A stretch of 64,000 nt of DNA from Corallococcus coralloides DSM 2259. GTDB taxonomy: Bacteria; Myxococcota; Myxococcia; Myxococcales; Myxococcaceae. The translations under genes and the position numbers were made by a program. The notes under the pieces are model-generated. The model was not told the DNA's origin. It saw nothing but the letters and a program-made list of their open reading frames with translations, and ran no database searches. Of this stretch, positions 55,166 through 63,488 are shown one piece after another (positions within the stretch are counted from its first letter, which is position 1; every line of letters begins with the position of its first letter). The DNA is taken from the NCBI RefSeq assembly GCF_000255295.1, contig NC_017030.1, positions 9,398,328 to 9,462,327 on the forward strand, given 5' to 3'.

Positions 55166-55344
55166 ATGTTCCTGCTTCGAAGCTGGACCGTGGTGTGGCT
55201 GTCGCTCCTGCCAGGGACTGGATGGGCAGAAGACCTCACCGAGTCCCCGTCCACCACGGAGGAAAGCCTGCGGTGGGCTTCTCTGCTGAGGCTGGAGGCC
55301 ACGACATTGACGCTTCTTCCGAGGCAAGACGCGGGCAGGGATGA
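55166..55344 (+). pseudogene. Cassette 2 gene A, 5' fragment, interrupted by an IS
   Basis: The fragment encodes a signal peptide (MFLLRSWTVVWLSLLPGTGW, cleavage near GWA-ED) and then WASLLRLEATTLTLLPRQDA, matching WTNLLRMDAATLTLLPRQ in gene A1. The frame then enters the IS and stops at 55361-55363. The start is set by alignment with A1 (ATGTTC after AGGAGATGCCG); an ATG two codons earlier is also open. Together with 56700-57861 it would encode about 446 residues. Confidence 0.88.
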
Positions 55345-56696
55345 GGGGGTGAGAAAAATTTAACGCTTCTGATGCGTCCAGGGGATGCATAAGCGCTGCT
55401 GTGCGAGCATGAGTCGCCATGGCGGGGCGCAGACGGTCGCGAGTGCGCGTGCTCCGGCCGAAACGGACGCAGGTGCTGGCGGCGCGGACCTACGAGCAGT
55501 TGGTTGACCCAGGTCATCCGGTGCGCGCCGTCTGGGCGACTGTCGAAGCGCTGGACATGTCGGACTTCGAGCGCGCCATCCGTTCGCGTCCACATCACGC
55601 GGGTCGTTCGGCGGTGGACCCTCGGCTGCTGCTGGCGCTGTGGGTGTATGGGCAGATGGAGGGCCTCTCCAGTGCTCACGCCATTGCGGCCAGGCTGCGT
55701 ACGGACGTTGCGTATTGGTGGTTGTGCGGCGGCGTCAGCGTGTCGGCGCATACGCTGTCTTCCTTCATGACGCATTCAGGCCCTGCCTTCCGGGCGTTGC
55801 TGGGCAAGCTGCTGGATGACCTGTGCAGCCGCGGCGCCGTACACCGGCCACGGCGACTTGCGCAGGACGGCACGCGTGTGCGTGCCTCCGCAGGGGCTGC
55901 CTCTTTCCACCGCAAGGCCACCCTGCGGAAGCGGGCAGCGGAGGCGGCTGCCGCCGGCCCGTGCCGGCAGGGCGCGAGCACCAAGGCACGTGCAGCACGG
56001 GAACGCGCTCGGGCCGATTTACAGGCCCGGGCGGCACTCGCGCTCGCTGCATTGCCGGCAGCAGCACGGCGTAAGAAACGTGCGAAGGGGGTCGCTCATG
56101 GCGAACCCCGAGCCTCTCTCACCGACCCACAGGCCCAGGTGATGCGCATGCCAGACGGCGGCTTCCGTCCCGCCTACAACGCGCAGGCGGTCTCGGACGT
56201 CGAGAGCAGGTTGGCATTGGCCGGTCGTGTCACCGATGAAGGGGCGGACTCAGCACAGCTGCTCCCGATGGTGCACTGGGTCGCCCGCGTCCTGGGACTC
56301 AAGCCCGAAGCCTGGTTGGTGGACGGGGCCTATCGGAATCTCAAGGTCTTCTCCGCGCTCGAGTCACAGGGCATTCGTGTCTTTTCTCCCTTACCGGCGC
56401 GCAAGAACCTGCTTCCACAGGAGGAGCGGAGCGGGGGCCGAAGAGGCGACCCTATCAATGCGTGGCGTGCGCGGATGCAGACACCCGCAGGCAAGCGCAC
56501 CTACGCCCAGCGCGCACCGACGGCGGAGTTGCTCAACGCGCAGGTCAAGGAGCGACAAGGACTGCGCAGGCTTCACGTACGAGGTCGCAAGCGAGCCGAA
56601 GCTGCGTGGTTGCTCTCACTCGTCGCCCACAACCTCCTGCTCGCCATCGCGCAAGGCTGGCTCGACGAGTCTGAAGGCCCATTTTTTCTCACGCCC
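55345..56696 (+). mobile_element. IS1182-like insertion sequence, 1352 bp
   Basis: The left end is GGGGGTGAGAAAAA (55345-55358) and the right end, read inward, is GGGCGTGAGAAAAA, an imperfect inverted repeat with one mismatch in 14. The target triplet TGA is duplicated (55342-55344 and 56697-56699). Removing the element plus one TGA rejoins gene A2 in frame, giving GRDEGFVQVEP, which aligns with gene A1. The family call rests on the transposase type; ends and target length were read directly. Confidence 0.88.
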
Positions 56697-56699
56697 TGA
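55419..56699 (+). CDS. IS1182-like DDE transposase
   Basis: A 426-residue transposase. The N-terminal DUF772-type helical domain has DPGHPVRAVWATVEALDMSD and DPRLLLALWVYGQMEG. The DDE core has the first aspartate in RLAQDGTRVRA, SLTDPQAQVMRMPDGG and PAYNAQAVSDVESRLA, the second in AWLVDGAYRNLKV, and the glutamate near TAELLNAQVKERQGL. No frameshift or stop interrupts it, so the element may be active. The stop codon TGA (56697-56699) is not in the element but is the duplicated target triplet. Confidence 0.9.
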   Translation: MAGRRRSRVRVLRPKRTQVLAARTYEQLVDPGHPVRAVWATVEALDMSDFERAIRSRPHHAGRSAVDPRLLLALWVYGQMEGLSSAHAIAARLRTDVAYWWLCGGVSVSAHTLSSFMTHSGPAFRALLGKLLDDLCSRGAVHRPRRLAQDGTRVRASAGAASFHRKATLRKRAAEAAAAGPCRQGASTKARAARERARADLQARAALALAALPAAARRKKRAKGVAHGEPRASLTDPQAQVMRMPDGGFRPAYNAQAVSDVESRLALAGRVTDEGADSAQLLPMVHWVARVLGLKPEAWLVDGAYRNLKVFSALESQGIRVFSPLPARKNLLPQEERSGGRRGDPINAWRARMQTPAGKRTYAQRAPTAELLNAQVKERQGLRRLHVRGRKRAEAAWLLSLVAHNLLLAIAQGWLDESEGPFFLTP

Positions 56700-57861
56700 G
56701 GGCTTCGTACAGGTGGAGCCCAGGGTCGTCATGGCCAGACGGGGGATGTTCCACCTCCACCTGGGGGCACCCGTACGGCTGCGGTTGTGGGGCGGAGGGG
56801 AAGGTGCGGGAAAGGTGCGGAAAGAAGACTGGGACACGCTGTCCGATTGGGGGCAGGTGGTGCGCATGCTCACGGTGGGCGGCGACGCACCGGACTCGGT
56901 GTGGATGGGCGCGCTGGAGTCGTACACCTTGCTGTCCGGGCACCTGGTGCGGCGCTACAACAACCGGGGCAACCCCGACTACCACCCGGCCGGGGCAGTC
57001 GCGACGGGCAGGCTGGGACCGGTGTACACGGAGGTCTTCGCCTCGGATGTGCTGGGCGCGCGCCTGATGGGCGCGGAGGTGGTGCTGGACATGCAGCACG
57101 TCCTTGCCGGTCAGCCCCCTCACCCCTCGCGTTACACGCTCTCGCTCTCCGCCGTGCATGACTGGGGGAAGGCCGGCGGTACATCCAAGCCAATGACGCT
57201 GGCGCACCTGGACGGCACCGCCGTCGTGGTGAGTCGCAGGAACCCGGAGGGTGGCTTCGAACTGCATCTGTTGGGCGGCTGGGGCGGTCGTCCGGGCAAA
57301 GGCGGGGCATGGGGCGCGGTCGCGGGTCTGGGTGTGGAGTCGGTGTCACCCACCATGGACCTCCGGGCGCGCCTGGAGGCGAGACTTCAACGCGAAGGCT
57401 TCCGGCAGGGCGCCTTCGGCCCGGACTACGAACTGGCGCGCTTTGAAGTGGCGGGCGCATCCGCCCTGCCCCTGGCGGACACGTCCTTTCGGGAGGGAGC
57501 CTCGGGCTACGGCGAGGTGATCCTGAGTTGGGACGCGGAGCGTCTGGGCATCCTGGGACAGCGCCACTTCCGCCTCACGCTGGGCGCTGAGGCCTTCAAT
57601 TGGGGCCGGGTGGATGTGGACGGGCGCCTGGAGGTGCAGTCCCCGCACCGCGACCTGACGGTATCGGCAGGAGGGCTGGCGGTGGGACTGGGAGCGCCGG
57701 ATGCGCGCTACCTCGTGTCGGGGGAGGCCCGGTGGCGCTTCCTCGGGGGGAAGCTGTACGCGCTGGGCCAGGCAGGCACGTTGCTGTTCCCGACGGCGGA
57801 GGGGTCGCTCAGGCCGGGGGCTTTCGCGGCCGTGGGCGTGGGGGTGGACAATGTGCGGTGA
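56700..57861 (+). pseudogene. Cassette 2 gene A, 3' fragment
   Basis: The fragment continues gene A2 from GFVQVEPRVVMARRGMFHLH to the stop, and aligns along its length with gene A1 (LGAPVRLRLWGGG, EDWDTLSDWGQVVR, DSVWMG, LSGHLVRRY, and the end GVGVDNVR). It has lost its signal peptide and promoter. Internal ATGs, for example MARRG at 56730, could start translation but would give an unexported product. It overlaps gene B2 by 11 bp as in cassette 1. Confidence 0.88.
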
Positions 57862-59953
57862 GCATCCACTGCGCGGCGGCGTGGGCCTGTTGCTTCTGGC
57901 GGCGGCACTGATCAACGCGGGCTGTGCCTCGTTGTCAGCGAGGCAAGACCAGGGCCCTGCCCTGGCCTTCCGCCCCTTCTCCGCTTCCGCCCAGACTCTG
58001 GCGAGCGCGAATGCGCCCCTCCATCATCGACGCGCTCCCCTCGCGGGGGAAAACGAGGAGCAAAACTCGCCGAGCGCGAAGGCGCCGCCCCATACAGGGG
58101 CTGTCGTCCGTGGAGACGACACGGTGCCTGCGGGCTGGCCCGAGCTGGCTTCAAGCCGGGAGGTGCTGGCGCCCTTCCTGGCATGCGCCTCACCCGCCGC
58201 ATTCGTAGCCATGCAGCGGGGCGTGGACATGCCCCGGCTGGTGGAGTCTCTGGAGGATTGGGATGCCGTCCTGCTGGGCACCCTGGGGCCGCTGGATGCG
58301 AAGGCCTCGGAGGTCCTTGGCCGCAAACGCGCGGCCTTCCTCGTCACGGCCAGCGAGCAGTACGGCCTCCCCTACGCCGAGGTGTTCGCCCTCTTCGTCC
58401 TCCACTCCTCCTTCGACGATGAGCTGCGCGGTGTGGTGCGGTTGCTGGCCGGCGACAAGCAGCTGGGAGCAACGCTGGGAAGCATGACCACCGTCCGCGA
58501 GGAATTGCGGCGGCGGGGAGTGGCACTGGAAGACTTCCCGGAGAGGGCCGAGCAGGCCGGTGACGTGCTGCGAGGCCTGGGGCGGGCTGGCAGGGACATG
58601 CTCTCCAGCACCCCGGTGAGTGACGGAGCCCGGTACGCGGACCTCCAGACAAAGCGCGAGCAGCTGCCGCCGCCCTACCAGGAAGCACTCGCCCAGGTGG
58701 AGCGGGCGCTGATGGAGCGGCACTTCTCACCGGGAAGCGTGGTGGCGGGAGGCTTCGACCACCTGACGTTCGGTGTGCCGCTGGGCTTCTACCACCTGGT
58801 GATGGGGACGGGGCACGGCGCGTACTCGCTGACGCAGGGCCAGTACGAGCAGGCCACGCGGGAGCTGGCCCCCGCCGCGTTGATGCTGGCGCTGTATGCC
58901 GGTGGCAAGGGCGCACGGGCCTTGGTGGAAGCACAAAGGGGACCTGCACGGCTCCGGATGCCCGCGCTCGACCTGGACGGGTTGAAGGCACTGGTGGAGC
59001 GGCTGGAGGAGCAACTGGGCGTCAACGCCGCGCACGACCTGCTCCGCTACCTCCAGGCGAGCCGGGAGGGCGCGCGGGTCGCCGCCGAGTGGGGCGAGGC
59101 GGGAGTGCTGGCGCTGTATGAGGCACGCGGCAATCCCGCGAAGGCCCAGGCCATGCTGGCGGAGGCCCATCGCGGGTCCGCACGGGGAGCGTCAACAAGG
59201 GGCGTGTCGCGAGCGTCCGCCGAGACAGCCTCCGAGGCAGCGAAGGCCAAGCTGCTCCAGGCGGAACTGGAAGCGTCGGGCCCTCGCCTTGCCAAGGACG
59301 TGAAGCTGCTCAAGCAGTTGGCGCCGAAGGTGGAGGCACCACCGCCCGGACTCGATAAAGGCTCGGCTCTCTGGCGGGAGTACGTCGAGTACCGGGAGCG
59401 GCGTCTCCAGGAGCTACAGGATGGCGCCACCGTCGAAGGACCGCTGAAGTGGGAGGGCTACCATCAGATGCGCACCCTCTACGCCCGGGGGCTGGCCTTC
59501 GAACGGACCATGGTGTCCCTCCTGGAGGCGGATGCGGCCCTGCCACGGGCCAAGCGGCGGTGGCTCCAGGACTTCGACCAGCCCCGTATCGAGACGCATG
59601 TTGGAGTGATGAAGGCGGATCTGCGCTTCGCGGACGTGCTCGTCATCGACGAGGGACCCTCTGCGGGTTCGAGGCCCCGCGTGGAGACGTTCAGCTTCAA
59701 GAGCCGGGATCTCAAGCTGCTGGATGCTGATGCACTGGTCGCGCAAATGATCGCGGATGCGAGGAACGCACTGAGGTACTACGGGGGGAAGCTGGAGGTC
59801 CTGCGGAGAGGGATGCGACAGAGCGCGCAGGTCCAGAGGATTCGGCTCGTATATGAGGGCGGAGGACTCAAGCCCAGGAAGGCAGAAACGCTGGAGGCAG
59901 CCATGAGCGAAGCGCAGGAAAAAGTGAGCGAGGTGGAGGTGATGATCCAATGA
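57851..59953 (+). CDS. Cassette 2 gene B: lipoprotein with nuclease-like C-terminal domain (SitA-like toxin candidate)
   Basis: A 700-residue paralogue of gene B1. The lipoprotein signal is VGLLLLAAALINAGCAS, with lipidated C25 at the same position as in B1. The conserved middle contains FGVPLGFYHLVMGT and LYAGGKGAR. The linker at about 430-500 differs fully from B1. The C-terminal domain keeps FERTMVSLLEADAALP, D595 in RFADVLVIDE, ETFSFKSRDL (E612, S615, K617) and AQMIADARNALRYYG. Its key residues are intact, so it could still be functional, though the IS upstream may cut its expression. Gene C2 starts in its stop codon. The toxin role is inferred. Confidence 0.72.
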   Translation: MCGEHPLRGGVGLLLLAAALINAGCASLSARQDQGPALAFRPFSASAQTLASANAPLHHRRAPLAGENEEQNSPSAKAPPHTGAVVRGDDTVPAGWPELASSREVLAPFLACASPAAFVAMQRGVDMPRLVESLEDWDAVLLGTLGPLDAKASEVLGRKRAAFLVTASEQYGLPYAEVFALFVLHSSFDDELRGVVRLLAGDKQLGATLGSMTTVREELRRRGVALEDFPERAEQAGDVLRGLGRAGRDMLSSTPVSDGARYADLQTKREQLPPPYQEALAQVERALMERHFSPGSVVAGGFDHLTFGVPLGFYHLVMGTGHGAYSLTQGQYEQATRELAPAALMLALYAGGKGARALVEAQRGPARLRMPALDLDGLKALVERLEEQLGVNAAHDLLRYLQASREGARVAAEWGEAGVLALYEARGNPAKAQAMLAEAHRGSARGASTRGVSRASAETASEAAKAKLLQAELEASGPRLAKDVKLLKQLAPKVEAPPPGLDKGSALWREYVEYRERRLQELQDGATVEGPLKWEGYHQMRTLYARGLAFERTMVSLLEADAALPRAKRRWLQDFDQPRIETHVGVMKADLRFADVLVIDEGPSAGSRPRVETFSFKSRDLKLLDADALVAQMIADARNALRYYGGKLEVLRRGMRQSAQVQRIRLVYEGGGLKPRKAETLEAAMSEAQEKVSEVEVMIQ

Positions 59954-61284
59954 AACTGCTGGATGCTCACGGCTCAAGCGCAGGTGACAACTTCCTGTTT
60001 TCGTTCGAAGGAGCCTTTGACCAGATGGCCGAGGTAGAGCGCGAGGTCGCGCCCTTTCTTCAGGCGCTCATTGCTCACGCTGGGAAATGGATGCCGGATG
60101 TTGTCAGGGGGAAGCGCAGGCGGAAATTCTCGCGCGAGAACATCTGGGAATCCCTGAGAGAGCGCCGCGACGAGAACAGTATGGCCATTGGGCTCTTTCG
60201 CGAGCATCCGCCTGCGCTGGATATGAGGCTCAGTCTTCAATTCCCTCCGCTCGCCCCAAAGCTGCGAATTTGGATCGACGTGAAGCCCCTCTCACTCTTT
60301 TCCAATACAGAGGAGTGTGGGGGGCTTGTTGAAATGGTCCGGGAGTGGGCCATCCACTACCCGGCACCGTATGCTTCGGCCCACAGCATGGCTGACCGTG
60401 AGTTGGCGGGCTTTCCTCACTTCGGCCGCGAAGCGGCGGTATCTCGGAGGGATGGCTTCGACAAGATTTATGAGGTGTGTTGGCTGAACGTCTTCGGCCC
60501 GAAGCTGGTGGAAACCGTCGGTCGTGAGCGAGTGCTGTCCACGCCTGCTCACCGTGTGGAAGAGCTCCCCAACGGATCCGTCCTCCTGGTGTTGCGGCCC
60601 ACCGCCGCCGACTTCGCGAGCGACGAAGCACGTGTGGCCCAGGCTCGCGCCCACGTCCACCTTCGGCCGGACCTCGACTTCGACACGGTGCTGCGCACCC
60701 TGCGTGAGCGCAGCGCCGCGCTGGCGCCAGTGGAACCCCACTTCCACCCGGACCTGGCGCCGCTCCTCTCGCGCCTGCCGGATGAGTTCGCCCTCAGCGA
60801 GCGGCAGCGGAAGATCGCCGAGTTCAATGCCTTCCGGCCCCCTGAACCAGAAGAATGGCTCCCGGCGCCCCTGGACTCGAACGTGGAAGCCCCAACGCAG
60901 TTCACCAGCGGCTACGGCGACCTGTCAGAGGGCCTCGTGGCCGCCCTGCATTCCCAGGTGCCCAGCCTCTTCGACGCAACGCCCGCGTCCCTCACGGAAC
61001 TCGACTTCTACTTCTGGCGGGAGAACTTCCCGGAGCGCTACAAGCGGGACCTCATCGATGAGCACACAGCCCCGGCCCTGGGGGCCTACCTGGGCGGAGT
61101 GTTGGTGAAACACCTGGGCGGGACCTGGGTTCCGCGCCAGAAGCTGGAGGAGTCCCAGGTCCGTGTCGGCCAGCGCGTCTGGCTGCCCTTCCTGCGCGCC
61201 CGCCGGTACATGGCGTCCCGCCAGTCACTACTGACGCACTCGCTCACCCAGCTCTTCCGTGAAGCGGAGCGGCACCGCGACTGA
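59950..61284 (+). CDS. Cassette 2 gene C: cytosolic protein, possible immunity (SitI position)
   Basis: A 444-residue protein, the same length as C1. The N-terminal ~160 residues diverge (MKLLDAHGSSAGDNFLFSFE), though VWMPDVVRGKRRRKFSRENI-like sequence is shared. From FDKIYEVCWLNVFGPKLVET to the C-terminus it matches C1 closely, including ELPNGSVLLVLRPTAADFAS, FWRENFPERYKRDLID and SLLTHSLTQLFREAERHRD. No signal peptide or membrane segment. It overlaps gene B2 by ATGA. If it is immunity, cross-protection against B1 would depend on the diverged half. The family is unknown to me. Confidence 0.6.
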   Translation: MKLLDAHGSSAGDNFLFSFEGAFDQMAEVEREVAPFLQALIAHAGKWMPDVVRGKRRRKFSRENIWESLRERRDENSMAIGLFREHPPALDMRLSLQFPPLAPKLRIWIDVKPLSLFSNTEECGGLVEMVREWAIHYPAPYASAHSMADRELAGFPHFGREAAVSRRDGFDKIYEVCWLNVFGPKLVETVGRERVLSTPAHRVEELPNGSVLLVLRPTAADFASDEARVAQARAHVHLRPDLDFDTVLRTLRERSAALAPVEPHFHPDLAPLLSRLPDEFALSERQRKIAEFNAFRPPEPEEWLPAPLDSNVEAPTQFTSGYGDLSEGLVAALHSQVPSLFDATPASLTELDFYFWRENFPERYKRDLIDEHTAPALGAYLGGVLVKHLGGTWVPRQKLEESQVRVGQRVWLPFLRARRYMASRQSLLTHSLTQLFREAERHRD

Positions 61285-61407
61285 CAGGCACCAAGATCGT
61301 TCGTGCGCAGAGGGACGCGCCTGCAAGCTCGGACACCAGCCGCAAGGCCGTTGCCCGTCACCACTGGACTTCGGTCCAACGGACGCATTAGGACCCGTCC
61401 ATCCCCA

Positions 61408-63042
61408 ATGCCTTCCGACCCCCCGACACGCCCTGACCCGGCGGCACGTCCCGCCGTGTGGCTGTTGGAGGACTCCGCCACCGAAGCCCAGGCCACGCAG
61501 GCGGCGCTCGCCGCCACGTGCGATGTCACCGTGTTCTCCGACGGGGCCATGCTGGTGGAATCCCTGGGCTTCAAGCCGTTGCCGGACGTGCTCGTGTTGG
61601 ACCGGGAGACGCCGGGGCTCACCGGCCTGGAGGTCTGCGGCTTCGTCCGGAGCACCCCCGCCACGGCCAGACTCCCCGTCCTGCTGCTCACCTCCCACCA
61701 GCGCCCCGAGGACGTCGTCGAAGGCCTGGGCGCCGGCGCCAATGAGTACGTCTTCAAGCCCTTCCGTCCCCAGGAGCTGGTGGCCCGCGTCCTGGGGCTC
61801 GCCCACTGGAGCTGGCAGCAGCGTCAGCGCGACGCCCAGGTGACCGTGGAGCTCGGCAGCACCCGCCAGCAGCTGTCCGACGAGCAGGCACGCCGCACCC
61901 TCGCGGAGAGCACGCTCGCGGAGGTCCGCGCCGCGGAGCTGCGCGCCTGGAACAGCGAACAGCGCTTCCGTCTGGCCGCCCGCGCGACCCAGGACGCCAT
62001 CTGGGAGTGGAATCCCCAGACAGACACCCTGGAATGGAGCAGCGGAGGACAGGACCTGCTGGGCCCACTGGACTCCCCGCACGTGCCACGCCAGGACTGG
62101 TGGCGCGGACACATCCATCCGGATGACCTCGACGCCGTCCAGCGCGGATTCCTCGAAGCCCTCGGTGGAGGCGGAGACGTGTGGCGCAGCAGCTACCGGT
62201 TCCGCGACGTGCATGGCGCCTGGAGGGACGTGGAGGAGCACGCCCTCATCGTCCGCGACGGCGATGCGCGCGTCGTCCAGGTGGTGGGCGCCCTGCGGGA
62301 CGTGACCGCGCGAAAGCAGTGGGAGACGCAGACCCGCCAGCGCGCGGACTTCGAGCGGCAGCTCATTGGCATCGTGAGCCACGACCTGCGCACCCCGCTG
62401 GCCTCCGTCCTGCTGTCCGTTTCATTGCTGGAGCGGACCTCGCTGGACGAAGCCCAGGAAAAACGCGTGCGGCGGATCCGCGCCTCCGCCGAGCGTGCCG
62501 CACGGATGATCCGCGACCTGCTGAACTTCACGGAGGTGCGCCACGGCAGACTCGCCCTGCATCTCCAGGACACGGACTTCCATGTCCTGGTGGACGCCGC
62601 CATCGAGGAGGCCGCTCCCCCAGGCCGCGCCATCCTGCGCTCCCGGTCAGGAGATGGCGTGGGGAGGTGGGACATGGACCGGCTGTCGCAGGTGGCGGGC
62701 AACCTGCTGGCCAACGCGCTGGCCTACGGCGATCCGGCCGCCCCCATCCAGGTGCGCACCCACGGCGAGCAAGGCGACGTGGTGCTGGAGGTACATAACG
62801 GCGGAGCCCCCATCCCGCCGGATCTGTTGCCACGACTCTTCGAGCCGCTGGAGCGCGGCGCCCCCCACCAGGGAAACCGCTCGGAGCGCAGCATCGGCCT
62901 GGGCCTCTTCATCGTGCGGCAGGTGGTGCACGCCCACGGCGGCACCGTGAGCGTGACGAGCCTGCCGGAAGCAGGCACCACCTTCACTGTACGCTTGCCG
63001 AAACAGCCCCCCGCTGCGCCGCCTGTGCCACCGCCCGGGTGA
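61408..63042 (+). CDS. Receiver-PAS hybrid histidine kinase
   Basis: A 544-residue soluble protein, similar in design to the kinase at 39149. The N-terminal receiver has D65 in VLVLDRETPGLTG and K in VFKPFRPQ. A coiled coil leads to a PAS domain (RLAARATQDAIWEWNPQTDT, then VVGALRDVTARK). The HisKA box GIVSHDLRTPLASVLLS gives H325. The ATPase domain has LLANALAYGDPAAP, EVHNGGAPIPPDLLPRLFE and GLGLFIVRQVVHAHGG. ATG 61408 is chosen as closest to the domain. Its 3' end overlaps the convergent receiver gene by 59 bp. Confidence 0.9.
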   Translation: MPSDPPTRPDPAARPAVWLLEDSATEAQATQAALAATCDVTVFSDGAMLVESLGFKPLPDVLVLDRETPGLTGLEVCGFVRSTPATARLPVLLLTSHQRPEDVVEGLGAGANEYVFKPFRPQELVARVLGLAHWSWQQRQRDAQVTVELGSTRQQLSDEQARRTLAESTLAEVRAAELRAWNSEQRFRLAARATQDAIWEWNPQTDTLEWSSGGQDLLGPLDSPHVPRQDWWRGHIHPDDLDAVQRGFLEALGGGGDVWRSSYRFRDVHGAWRDVEEHALIVRDGDARVVQVVGALRDVTARKQWETQTRQRADFERQLIGIVSHDLRTPLASVLLSVSLLERTSLDEAQEKRVRRIRASAERAARMIRDLLNFTEVRHGRLALHLQDTDFHVLVDAAIEEAAPPGRAILRSRSGDGVGRWDMDRLSQVAGNLLANALAYGDPAAPIQVRTHGEQGDVVLEVHNGGAPIPPDLLPRLFEPLERGAPHQGNRSERSIGLGLFIVRQVVHAHGGTVSVTSLPEAGTTFTVRLPKQPPAAPPVPPPG

Positions 63043-63394
63043 ATTGGTCGATGTCATAGGGCTTCAACAGCAACTCGATGACATCCGGACCGGTGTATTC
63101 CTGCGCGCCCTCGCGGTTGGTGGTGGTGAGCACGAAGGGGATGCCCGCGGCGGCCGGGTGCGCGGCCAGCTTCTGGAACGCGTGCCAGCTCAGGGCGAAG
63201 GGCACGCTGATGTCGTAGACGATGACCGCTGGCGCCGTCTCCCGCACCAGCGTGGCGAAGTCCAGGGGGCCGCGGATGACGTCCTGCACGCGCACGCCCT
63301 TCGTCTGGAAGCCCGCCTCATCGAGGACCTCTTCCAGCGCTTCGATGAGATCTTCACTCCCGTTGAGCACCAGCACGGTGGGTCGTTTTCCCAT
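62984..63394 (-). CDS. Divergent single-domain response regulator
   Basis: A 136-residue receiver-like protein. It starts MGKRPTVLVLNGSEDLIEAL, so the usual acidic pair after strand 1 is partly lost (NGSED). The phospho-acceptor candidate is the aspartate in AVIVYDISVPFALSW, and the lysine is in LLLKPYDIDQ. It may be a weak or phosphorylation-independent receiver. ATG 63394 begins just before strand 1; an earlier ATG at 63457 adds a non-conserved leader. It overlaps the 3' end of the convergent kinase by 59 bp, so the two transcripts are antisense to each other there. Confidence 0.85.
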   Translation of the reverse strand: MGKRPTVLVLNGSEDLIEALEEVLDEAGFQTKGVRVQDVIRGPLDFATLVRETAPAVIVYDISVPFALSWHAFQKLAAHPAAAGIPFVLTTTNREGAQEYTGPDVIELLLKPYDIDQFTRAVAQAAQRGAVSASVQ

Positions 63395-63488
63395 GCCGGG
63401 AAGTTGCGTCCTCCCGTCCGGGTGAAAAGCGTCAGATGGGCAGCGGATGTAGCTCATCCGACAGAGCCGCCGGTCGCCCGGACGGCCG

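Noticed and set aside
56227-57861. 544-aa frame joining IS sequence to gene A2
   Set aside because: The first part is out-of-frame transposase DNA. Only the part after 56700 aligns with gene A1, so it is a chimera caused by the insertion.
44672-61284. Whole toxin region as a prophage
   Set aside because: Known sit loci can be linked to prophages, but I see no integrase, capsid, tail or lysis gene here.
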